Below are positions 1 to 6,344 of a stretch of 6,637 nt of DNA, in pieces. The stretch's first letter is position 1, and every line of letters begins with the position of its first letter. The position numbers and the translations under genes are program-made. This stretch comes from JAFMIT01 sp049421205 (GTDB lineage Bacteria; Actinomycetota; Actinomycetes; S36-B12; UBA5976). The stretch spans positions 1-6,637 of the forward strand of contig JBMSMQ010000040.1 of the NCBI GenBank assembly GCA_049421205.1, given 5' to 3'. The notes beneath the pieces are model-generated. The model did no database searches. It was not told the origin of the DNA and saw only the letters and a list, made by a program, of their open reading frames with translations.

Positions 1-1172
1 AGTACTTGTTGGACTTTCTTGATATGTGTGGTTTCGATATCTGATTTGTACGAATAAGGATGTGGTCGAAAGATTACTCGCATATCGCGTTTCACTAATT
101 CTTCCACAATTCTGTCTCCAACTGGGAGTGATGAATAGTTTGAGTCGGTATACATACCTTCCCATGTAGGGGCATAGAGCACGGTTGGTCGAGGGATTTC
201 TCTCACCTTCACACGTGCTTCTTTCACACCCTCGAGTTGTGGTCTTCCAACGATGTCGAATTGTTCAGGTGCAATGACTACGCCGTTTTGTGCATAGCGA
301 TCGATACCTGCTTGACCTGCAACAAAGATTCGATCGAACATCCTCGTGACTTTGCTGAAACTTGCAGACTTATCACTTTCTCCGTGGAGCAATTGAATAT
401 GTGTGAGGCCACCAAATCTCACAAGCTGGCTGTTCTTCTGCCCGTTATTCACATATACACACGCTTTGATGCCATTGAGCGTTTCCATCGTGGTGTCTAA
501 GAGTGCAAGTCCTGGAATCAAAAGAATCGGTCGTTTCGTGGCTTTTTTGATCTCATTGAAGTCAGCGTTCTTCTGCCGCATCATGATGATGAAATTCTCA
601 CCTACACGTTCCAAGTACGGCAACCACATTTTGACCTGATATGCAGATGCAGGTGGTGCGTCGAAGTGGAGGATGAACTTTGGTGCGTAAGAATTCACAG
701 CGGCGAGTACTTCAGTGACATATTTTTCACGCACAGATTCCAACCACACCACAATGCGCTTCACCAGAAAGAATGGGATAAGTGAGAGTATGACGAGAAG
801 TGCATTCCAGGTCCCTAGTTCTAGTCGGGAGATCTCAATTGCAGGTATTGTGAACATTGAAAGCATCAAAAGTGCTGTCAAGAAAAAAGCGGTCGTCGTT
901 CGTTTCTCTGTTGCTTCAACATTCGCCTCTGGTAATTGGTAGGCGAACTTTCGATTGAGCCCAAAGATTCGCTTGGCATAACTGAACTGAAAATACGCAA
1001 TTCCGAGTACTTGCATTGCGAGAATGATGAGTAAGAACCCTGGAACCAAAAGCCATATTCCAAATGTCACCACCAAGGTGAGAAGAAAAATGAATCCCTT
1101 AATACCTAGCCCTAGAAATCGACTATCAACTTTGGCATCGTCACTCAGTAATCGAGCAAGAAGGGATTTCAA
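1..1172 (-). CDS. CDP-glycerol glycerophosphotransferase-family (TagF/TarL-like) polyol-phosphate polymerase with N-terminal membrane segments; 3' end off the window
   Basis: The first 390 codons of a protein that continues past the left edge. It probably transfers glycerol- or ribitol-phosphate units from a CDP-polyol onto a growing teichoic-acid-type chain at the inner face of the membrane. Residues 23-61 form two back-to-back hydrophobic segments, and 94-112 and 123-141 two more, so it is membrane-anchored. The catalytic region carries the family signposts: LLHGESDK (261-268), FVAGQAGIDRY (283-293), IVGRPQ (307-312), VLYAPTWEG (331-339) and FRPHP (368-372). H263 and H371 match the two conserved histidines of the TagF family. 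The start is TTG at 1172-1170: an in-frame TAG lies just upstream and the first in-frame ATG falls inside the second hydrophobic segment. A GGTAGAG stretch is a modest ribosome binding site. It starts 8 nt after the SDR stop, so it is the third gene of that operon. Substrate (ribitol versus glycerol) is inferred from the two upstream genes. Confidence 0.85.
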   Translation of the reverse strand, partial: MKSLLARLLSDDAKVDSRFLGLGIKGFIFLLTLVVTFGIWLLVPGFLLIILAMQVLGIAYFQFSYAKRIFGLNRKFAYQLPEANVEATEKRTTTAFFLTALLMLSMFTIPAIEISRLELGTWNALLVILSLIPFFLVKRIVVWLESVREKYVTEVLAAVNSYAPKFILHFDAPPASAYQVKMWLPYLERVGENFIIMMRQKNADFNEIKKATKRPILLIPGLALLDTTMETLNGIKACVYVNNGQKNSQLVRFGGLTHIQLLHGESDKSASFSKVTRMFDRIFVAGQAGIDRYAQNGVVIAPEQFDIVGRPQLEGVKEARVKVREIPRPTVLYAPTWEGMYTDSNYSSLPVGDRIVEELVKRDMRVIFRPHPYSYKSDIETTHIKKVQQV

Positions 1173-1180
1173 TGCTCTAC

Positions 1181-1885
1181 CTACCTACGAACAACAATGT
1201 TTGTGGTATCGAGCGCAAGACCTGATTTTGAAGAGGTGAGACGAATAATCTCAGCTACATCTTCAGGCTGCATAATCGTGGTTGGATCTTCATCAGGTGC
1301 AAGCGTTTTACGTAAATCCGTCGCACAACGTCCTGGTGACAAACAGACAACTTGGGTACCAAAGTGAGTGAGCTCTTCTTTCATCACCTGGCTCATATTG
1401 ATCATTGCTGCTTTTGATGCTGAGTAGGTAAGCCAGCCGGAACGACCATTCATACCTGCAGTCGATGCAATATTGATGATGGTCTCAGGAAACTTTTGTT
1501 GCATTAAAAGCCCCTGCACAATCCGAAAAGGCGCATACACGTTCACAGCAATGGTGGTGTGAAAGTCAGCCATATCAATTTGTTGAATGGAATCAGGCTT
1601 TGTGAATCCAGCATTATTAATAATGATATGTACCTGTTCGTGGTTCTTAAGGTTCGAAAGTAGTGCTTCAACATCACTTTCGACTGCTAAATCATGCTCA
1701 TACTTATAAATCTTCACCTTGCGAGGATTATGTGCTTCAAGCGACTTGAAAGCCTCGTCATATGCAGATGATGAACGAGCAACCATAATGATAGAAGTAA
1801 CACTTTCGTCCTTCTCCATAAATTCTTTGACTGTCGCAAGACCAATGCCCTTTGATGCACCGGTAATGAGAAGAGTTTTAGTCAT
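1181..1885 (-). CDS. SDR-family reductase, probable ribulose-5-phosphate reductase for CDP-ribitol synthesis
   Basis: A 234-residue classical short-chain dehydrogenase/reductase. It has the NAD(P)-binding TGASKGIG (8-15), NNAG (90-93), N115, catalytic S141, the YxxxK pair Y154/K158 and the PG turn (184-185), so all active-site residues are present. The C-terminal part (DPTTIMQPEDVAEII, about 200-214) resembles the reductase half of Haemophilus Acs1/Bcs1, the fused enzyme that reduces ribulose 5-phosphate to ribitol 5-phosphate and then makes CDP-ribitol. I infer the same reaction because the cytidylyltransferase gene lies directly upstream and a polyol-phosphate polymerase directly downstream. 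The start chosen is ATG at 1885-1883, giving MTKTLLITGASKGIG and an 8-nt overlap (ATGACTAA) with the upstream stop; a GGGGA lies 11 nt before it. A GTG at 1903 would add six residues but has no visible ribosome binding site. Another sugar or polyol substrate cannot be excluded. Confidence 0.88.
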   Translation of the reverse strand: MTKTLLITGASKGIGLATVKEFMEKDESVTSIIMVARSSSAYDEAFKSLEAHNPRKVKIYKYEHDLAVESDVEALLSNLKNHEQVHIIINNAGFTKPDSIQQIDMADFHTTIAVNVYAPFRIVQGLLMQQKFPETIINIASTAGMNGRSGWLTYSASKAAMINMSQVMKEELTHFGTQVVCLSPGRCATDLRKTLAPDEDPTTIMQPEDVAEIIRLTSSKSGLALDTTNIVVRR

Positions 1886-2576
1886 CGTTATCGGTTTCCC
1901 CACGCATCATGTAGTTAGCAAGTGCTAAATCAAATGGTGTGGTGATCTTAAAGTTCGTTTCAGGACCATTGATAAAGTGAACCGGAAGTCCAGCTTGTGC
2001 GACTAGGGTTGCATCTTCCGTTGCAACTATGTTGTGTTCAAGTGCATAGAGATGTGCTTTCTTCAGGTCCTCGGTCCAAAACTTTTGCGGGAGTTGGATG
2101 TTACGAAGTTTGTCTCGTTCGAGGCTTCCAGTGATTTCTGAAGTTGAAGGTTCAACTGGGGCTACCGTAAATGGAATCGGGAGCGTGAGACTCACATTCT
2201 TAAATTCTGATGACGCAAGATCTTCGAAGTCTTTTGCGGAAACAAATGGGCGAGCCGCTTCAACGATGAAGACCCACTCCGTTCTTACCTGATCAAGCAT
2301 TTTGGAAACGGATTCATGTCGAGTAGAACCTGCTTCTACATAATCAACAGGTTTCGTGATAGCAAAGTCCCTGACGATATCTTCAACCTGATCTTTGCTG
2401 CCTGCGGGATAGTTCAAGAGGATGCGCTCAACCGCGGCGACCTTTTGAAGCGCTAAGAGACAATAGGCCAAAATAGGTAGACCGTTAAGTTTGATGAATT
2501 GTTTTGGTTGGTTGGCCTTAGTTCTCTGACCAAAGCCGCCATTCAGCACAATCGCCGTATATTGCCTTGCTGACAC
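1878..2576 (-). CDS. IspD/TarI-family cytidylyltransferase, probable ribitol-5-phosphate cytidylyltransferase
   Basis: A 232-residue protein covering the whole IspD/TarI fold, close to the usual family length. Motifs in order: nucleotide-binding loop LNGGFGQR (11-18) with R18, PKQF with K25 (24-27), GSTRHESV (83-90), VEAARPF (105-111), R154, QLPQKF (161-166), ATEDATLV (185-192) and NFKITTPFDLALA with K210 (208-220). It should join CTP to a polyol phosphate. Ribitol 5-phosphate is favoured over the methylerythritol phosphate of isoprenoid synthesis because the next genes are an Acs1-like reductase and a TagF-like polymerase, not ispF. Two departures from the family stand out: the usual HDAARP is VEAARP, putting Glu106 where the metal-binding Asp sits, and the usual AAGxGxR is NGGFGQR. 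The GTG start at 2576-2574 has a strong AGAGGAGA ribosome binding site five bases upstream. First gene of the operon; overlaps the SDR gene by 8 nt. Confidence 0.87.
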   Translation of the reverse strand: MSARQYTAIVLNGGFGQRTKANQPKQFIKLNGLPILAYCLLALQKVAAVERILLNYPAGSKDQVEDIVRDFAITKPVDYVEAGSTRHESVSKMLDQVRTEWVFIVEAARPFVSAKDFEDLASSEFKNVSLTLPIPFTVAPVEPSTSEITGSLERDKLRNIQLPQKFWTEDLKKAHLYALEHNIVATEDATLVAQAGLPVHFINGPETNFKITTPFDLALANYMMRGETDNDD

Positions 2577-2580
2577 GAAA

Positions 2581-2588
2581 TCTCCTCT
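2581..2588 (-). promoter_or_regulatory. ribosome binding site of the cytidylyltransferase gene
   Basis: AGAGGAGA on the minus strand, four to five bases before the GTG at 2576. It is the strongest Shine-Dalgarno match in the divergent spacer and fixes the non-ATG start. Confidence 0.7.
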
Positions 2589-2612
2589 GATTTTGATGCG
2601 TGGAGCGTCTCA

Positions 2613-2618
2613 ATGATA
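2613..2618 (-). promoter_or_regulatory. candidate -10 element for the CDP-ribitol/polymerase operon
   Basis: TATCAT on the minus strand matches the TATAAT consensus at five of six positions and would start transcription about 30 nt before the GTG of the cytidylyltransferase gene. No acceptable -35 box is found 16-18 nt upstream; that space is a G-rich tract. The call rests on one hexamer and its position, so it is tentative. Confidence 0.3.
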
Positions 2619-2640
2619 CCCAACCCCACCCTTTTTCCCC
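2619..2640 (-). other. G-quadruplex motif in the divergent spacer
   Basis: The minus strand has four G-runs (GGGG, GGG, GGGG, GGG) separated by AAAAA, T and TT, which satisfies the standard pattern of four runs of at least three G with loops of one to seven bases. The plus strand is correspondingly C-rich and would suit an i-motif. It abuts the candidate -10 TATCAT of the leftward operon, occupying the -35/spacer zone, and lies 36 nt before the rightward sulfotransferase start. The pattern is directly visible; folding and function are inference. Confidence 0.6.
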
Positions 2641-2675
2641 TTGTACACTTCGCAGATACTCACCGAGGGCAGGTT

Positions 2676-3818
2676 ATGGCGAAGCGTTTAGTGGTTCACG
2701 CAGGTTTCTTTAAGACCGGTACCACCGCGCTGCAGACCAGTTTCATTCACCATCGTGAGGAACTTCTCTCGCACAATATCCTCTATCCGAAGCTTGGGGC
2801 AACAGGTCAACACCGAGCCGCTTGGGCACTTTCTGGCCGACACTGGGGTTGGGAAAATCAAGGTGGCAAAGTCACCCCACGGTCGGTGTGGGATAACATC
2901 ATTAAGGAACTTAATGCCTATCCCGAAACTGCCCTACTCTCCTCAGAATTCTTGGCAGAACTTCTTCCTGAACATATTGACTCCATGAAGAATGACATCA
3001 AAGCTGATGCAACCACGATTGTGTTTACACTCCGACCGCTTGTAAAAATGCTTGCAAGTCAATATCAACAATCATTGAAGTATGGGATGCGAATCAATTA
3101 TTCAGAGTGGCTCGATAGGGTGCTCAATGACAAGACCGAAACCATTCAGAATCAAACCTTCTGGCGACGACATCATCACCCAAGCGTCATCGAGCGTTGG
3201 GTTCGGGTATTTGGAGCACGTGCCGTTACTGTGATTGTTGGTGATGAAACAGAGCCAGATTTCATCTTCAAGTCCTTCAACGATGATGTCTTGAAACTAC
3301 AGGAACGAATTCTGACTCAAATTCCAGAGAGTGGTCTTAATCGTTCGCTCACGTGGCCGGAAATTCAATTGCTGATTGAAATCAATAAAAAGTATGACAG
3401 AGAAAAAGGTTGGGACGAGTACACCACAATGGTCCGAAACGGAATCTTCAGAAATCTCTCAAATACCGAAGCAAATCCAGATGATGAGCGTTTATTAACT
3501 CCACGCTGGGCAATTCAGAAATCACAAGCTTTTGCTACCAAGTTTGTTTCACAAATTCGAGATCTTGACGTCACAATCATCGGCAATCTTGATGAAATCG
3601 CTACTGCCACAGTTGCAGAAGGCGAAAACGAACCAACAAAGGGTATGAACTTTCAGGATGTTGCAACAATCGTGTTAATGCGTTCACAAACAGAGATTCT
3701 TTCAGAAATCCCAGGACAAGACCTGAGGCGTGAATTGATAAAAAGACTTAAGATAAGGAAGAACCCATTTTTACGATTGGGTCTACGGATCTATGGATTG
3801 ATAAGGCGCATACGATGA
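2676..3818 (+). CDS. sulfotransferase-like P-loop protein, first of a tandem pair
   Basis: A 380-residue protein, probably a cytoplasmic enzyme moving sulfate from PAPS to a carbohydrate or polymer. The 5'-phosphosulfate-binding loop is HAGFFKTGTTALQ (8-20, with K13). The 3'-phosphate-binding pair is R120 and S128, eight residues apart as in classical sulfotransferases, in FTLRPLVKMLASQY. SSEF (89-92) offers E91 as a possible catalytic base, and GLNRSLTWPE (220-229) precedes the helical C-terminal half. The tail (351-380) is strongly basic and could touch membrane or an anionic polymer. No signal peptide is seen. The start at ATG 2676 is preferred over ATG 2613 because it lines up with the paralogue's N-terminus and follows GAGGG by six bases. 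Oddity: Phe12 replaces the usual proline before KTGTT. It overlaps the next gene by ATGA and is divergent from the teichoic-acid-like operon. The acceptor is unknown. Confidence 0.8.
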   Translation: MAKRLVVHAGFFKTGTTALQTSFIHHREELLSHNILYPKLGATGQHRAAWALSGRHWGWENQGGKVTPRSVWDNIIKELNAYPETALLSSEFLAELLPEHIDSMKNDIKADATTIVFTLRPLVKMLASQYQQSLKYGMRINYSEWLDRVLNDKTETIQNQTFWRRHHHPSVIERWVRVFGARAVTVIVGDETEPDFIFKSFNDDVLKLQERILTQIPESGLNRSLTWPEIQLLIEINKKYDREKGWDEYTTMVRNGIFRNLSNTEANPDDERLLTPRWAIQKSQAFATKFVSQIRDLDVTIIGNLDEIATATVAEGENEPTKGMNFQDVATIVLMRSQTEILSEIPGQDLRRELIKRLKIRKNPFLRLGLRIYGLIRRIR

Positions 3819-4897
3819 CTGAGAAACTCATCATTCATGCTGGTTTCCCAAAGACTGGCACTACCTCACTGCAAGCAAGCCTGGCATCTGCTCGTGAATC
3901 ACTCATTGCTCAAGGTGTTCACTATCCCAAACGCCATGGAAGCGCGCAACACTCTGCGGCTTGGGCACTCACAGAACGTGTCTTTGGATGGGAAGGTCGG
4001 GGTGGAAAAGCTACTCCCATATCTGCTTGGACTGATCTCGTAAAAGAAGTACAAAAAACCAAAGAACGGGTACTTATCAGTAGCGAGTTTCTGTCCCACG
4101 CAACCCCAGCACAGGTGAAACGAGTGAAAAATGATCTCGCAATTGAAGATACCACCATCGTTTTTACCCTTCGAGCAATTGCCAAAATTCTGCCATCTAG
4201 GTATCAGCAATCTTTGAAAAAAGGAAATGTCTGGGGTTATCACGACTGGTTGAAAATGGCATTACATCTCGACGGAGCACCAGACTCAAAAATCCGATTT
4301 GGAAATTACTCCAAAATATTACGGCGCTGGAGTGATGTCTTTGGAATCGAGCGAGTCAAACTCGTAGTTGTCGATGAGAGTATGCCGAATCTCATCTTCG
4401 ATTCGTTCCACGATATTCTGGAAATTCAGTCCGGAACACTTCAGAAAGTAGAAGACCGTGGATTGAACAGATCATTGACCTGGCCGGAAGCGGTACTTCT
4501 GTCTCACCTAAATCTGGCATTCAAAGACAAAGGTTCATGGAATGAATACGCCACGATGGTTCGAAACAACATCGTGAAGTCCTGGACAGGAACAAAAGCA
4601 CCTGAAAACGCCGAAAAGATTCTGACTCCTACCTGGGCAATTGAGGCCGTACGTGGAATAGCACTCAAGAATATTGATGAGATTAGAAGCCTGGGTATAG
4701 AAATAGTCGGCGATATTGAACTGCTTGCCTCAACTTCCGTGCCAACTGGTGAAAACTCATCTTCCGACGTGATTCCTGTTGAATTGGCAACCCAAAGCCT
4801 CTTTGCATTGCAAAAAAGACATAAGAAGCAGCTCAAACTTCACAAACGCTCACTCGTACAAATAGCGAGAAATCTCGTTCGAAAGGTTCGCTCTTAA
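3815..4897 (+). CDS. sulfotransferase-like P-loop protein, second of a tandem pair
   Basis: A 360-residue paralogue of the preceding gene. It has the canonical PAPS loop HAGFPKTGTTSLQ (8-20, with P12 and K13), SSEF (89-92) and the 3'-phosphate pair R120/S128 in FTLRAIAKILPSRY. GLNRSLTWPE (216-225) and the following WNEYATMVRNNI (242-253) match the first copy closely. Aligned without gaps, 73 of the first 150 residues are identical to the first copy; the middle and C-terminal regions diverge more and need gaps. The C-terminus is again rich in Lys and Arg (333-360). The ATG lies inside the stop of the upstream gene (ATGA), so translation is probably coupled and both products are made together, as a heteromer or with different acceptor sites. 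Its TAA shares TTAA with the stop of the convergent rho gene. No signal peptide or membrane span is seen, so it should act in the cytoplasm. Substrate unknown. Confidence 0.82.
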   Translation: MTEKLIIHAGFPKTGTTSLQASLASARESLIAQGVHYPKRHGSAQHSAAWALTERVFGWEGRGGKATPISAWTDLVKEVQKTKERVLISSEFLSHATPAQVKRVKNDLAIEDTTIVFTLRAIAKILPSRYQQSLKKGNVWGYHDWLKMALHLDGAPDSKIRFGNYSKILRRWSDVFGIERVKLVVVDESMPNLIFDSFHDILEIQSGTLQKVEDRGLNRSLTWPEAVLLSHLNLAFKDKGSWNEYATMVRNNIVKSWTGTKAPENAEKILTPTWAIEAVRGIALKNIDEIRSLGIEIVGDIELLASTSVPTGENSSSDVIPVELATQSLFALQKRHKKQLKLHKRSLVQIARNLVRKVRS

Positions 4898-6312
4898 CTG
4901 TATTCAGTTTCGTCGCTACCAAGTGCCTGATCCGGAGTAGTTTTCTGAACTTGTAGCAGGAACTCAAAGTTTGTCTTCGTTTCTTTCAACTTCGAAAGCA
5001 ACAACTCAATTGATTGCGTATCTTCAAGTGCATGAAGTACGCGGCGAAGTTTCCAAACGACCTTCAGTTCATCTGGTGCAAGCAAGATTTCTTCACGCCT
5101 GGTTCCAGAGGACGCAATATCAACCGCCGGGAAGATTCTGCGATCCGCGATTCGACGATCGAGTTTCAATTCCATATTTCCTGTGCCCTTGAACTCTTCG
5201 AAGATAACTTCATCCATACGGCTGCCAGTTTCAACTAGCGCTGTTGCCAAGATGGTGAGTGATCCACCATTTTCAATGTTTCTCGCAGCACCGAAGAATT
5301 TCTTTGGTGGATAAAGGGCAGCTGAATCAACACCACCAGAAAGAATTCGACCAGATGGTGGAGCAGAAAGGTTGTAAGCACGACCCAAACGAGTCATTGA
5401 GTCAAGTAGGACCACAACATCGTGACCTAGTTCAACAAGTCGCTTTGCGCGTTCAATTGCAAGTTCTGCTGCAAGTGTGTGATCTTCTGCAGGACGATCA
5501 AAGGTTGAAGCAATCACTTCACCCTTCACGGTCCTCTGCATATCAGTCACTTCTTCAGGACGCTCATCAACAAGTACCACCATCAGATGAACTTCTGGAT
5601 TGTTTTCAACAATAGCGTTTGCAATTTGCTGAAGAACAATCGTCTTACCAGCCTTTGGTGGAGAAACAATGAGTCCTCGCTGACCTTTACCGATTGGTGC
5701 AACTAAATCAATGACGCGAGTAGTGAGGTTATTAGGAACTGTCTCCAAACGAAGTCGCTCTTGTGGATAGAGAGGTGTGAGCTTGTTAAAGTCAACTCGA
5801 TTACGAGCTTCCTCCACACTCATACCGTTAACGGTGTCAACACGGACAAGTGGATTGAACTTCTGACGTGGCTTATCGTCGCCACCTTCTTTTGGTTGGC
5901 GAACAAGTCCTGTGATCTGATCTCCCTTACGAAGTCCAAACTTTTTCACTAAACCAAGCGATACGTACACATCGTTAGGACTTGGTAGATAGCCAGTGGT
6001 TCGAACGAAAGCATATGATTCAAGAATGTCCAAGATGCCAGCGCATGGCGCAGTGACATCATCATCAGAGAGTTCTTCTGGGTTACGACGGTCTCGTCGA
6101 TCGAATCGACGGCGTTGACCACCATTGCCTCTCTCACCACTTGAATCATCACTCGACTCATTCTTGGTTTCGGCTGGTTTTTGGGCGGCTGTAATTGCCT
6201 CGATTAATTCTGGTTTCTTCATAGTCGCTGCACCGTCGATTTTTAGTTTGGCAGCAAGTTTCTTGAGCTCGGGTAACTTCAAGTCTTCAAGGGTGTTTGT
6301 GGATTCGCTCAC
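4894..6312 (-). CDS. rho: transcription termination factor Rho
   Basis: A complete 472-residue Rho, the hexameric RNA-dependent ATPase that ends transcription at C-rich unstructured RNA. Domains in order: Rho_N helical domain (8-44), a polar Arg/Asp/Gly-rich linker (about 45-85, with QRRRFDRRDRR at 66-76), the cold-shock-like primary RNA-binding fold (about 88-160, YAFVR at 100-104 and DVYVS at 114-118), and the RecA-like motor. The motor has Walker A SPPKAGKT (217-224), catalytic Glu250 in VDERPEE, Walker B VVVLLD ending at D304, the Q-loop SGRILSGGVD (320-329) and the arginine finger region LDRRIADRR (384-392, R386). Nothing essential is missing. The linker is short compared with the long inserts of many actinobacterial Rho proteins. 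The start is GTG at 6312-6310, with GGAAGG seven bases upstream. It converges with the second sulfotransferase gene, stops overlapping. Confidence 0.98.
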   Translation of the reverse strand: MSESTNTLEDLKLPELKKLAAKLKIDGAATMKKPELIEAITAAQKPAETKNESSDDSSGERGNGGQRRRFDRRDRRNPEELSDDDVTAPCAGILDILESYAFVRTTGYLPSPNDVYVSLGLVKKFGLRKGDQITGLVRQPKEGGDDKPRQKFNPLVRVDTVNGMSVEEARNRVDFNKLTPLYPQERLRLETVPNNLTTRVIDLVAPIGKGQRGLIVSPPKAGKTIVLQQIANAIVENNPEVHLMVVLVDERPEEVTDMQRTVKGEVIASTFDRPAEDHTLAAELAIERAKRLVELGHDVVVLLDSMTRLGRAYNLSAPPSGRILSGGVDSAALYPPKKFFGAARNIENGGSLTILATALVETGSRMDEVIFEEFKGTGNMELKLDRRIADRRIFPAVDIASSGTRREEILLAPDELKVVWKLRRVLHALEDTQSIELLLSKLKETKTNFEFLLQVQKTTPDQALGSDETEYS

Positions 6313-6319
6313 GCGATAA

Positions 6320-6325
6320 CCTTCC
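6320..6325 (-). promoter_or_regulatory. ribosome binding site of rho
   Basis: GGAAGG on the minus strand, seven bases before the GTG start. It supports GTG at 6312 as the true start, which also places the Rho_N domain right at the N-terminus. Confidence 0.65.
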
Positions 6326-6344
6326 AGTGATTTTGAGATGTGAT

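Noticed and set aside
237..1063. Several short frames inside the left 1.2 kb, on both strands
   Set aside because: The long minus-strand frame through 1172-1 has clear glycerophosphotransferase motifs; the short frames overlap it and show no recognisable features.
1886..1903. GTG at 1903 as the SDR start
   Set aside because: No Shine-Dalgarno sequence precedes it, and the six added residues fall before the normal SDR N-terminus; ATG 1885 gives the typical start.
1878..2576. Genuine IspD of the methylerythritol phosphate pathway
   Set aside because: Motifs are atypical (VEAARP, NGGFGQR) and the neighbours are an Acs1-like reductase and a polyol-phosphate polymerase, not ispF. It cannot be fully excluded from sequence alone.
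2613..2675. Upstream ATG at 2613 as the start of the first sulfotransferase
   Set aside because: It would add 21 residues not matched by the paralogue, has no clear ribosome binding site, and its ATG coincides with the -10 candidate of the opposite operon. ATG 2676 has GAGGG six bases upstream and aligns with the second copy.
3899..4243. Antisense frame of 114 codons within the second sulfotransferase
   Set aside because: It lies opposite the conserved PAPS-loop region, has no ribosome binding site and no family resemblance.
4866..4877. CGAGA-AA-TCTCG hairpin near the 3' end of the second sulfotransferase as a terminator
   Set aside because: The stem is five pairs with a two-base loop, it lies within coding sequence and no T-run follows on either strand.
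5259..5615. Plus-strand frame of 118 codons, rich in Gln and His, opposite rho
   Set aside because: It is antisense to the highly conserved Rho motor domain; the Gln/His richness is explained by complementing that coding sequence.
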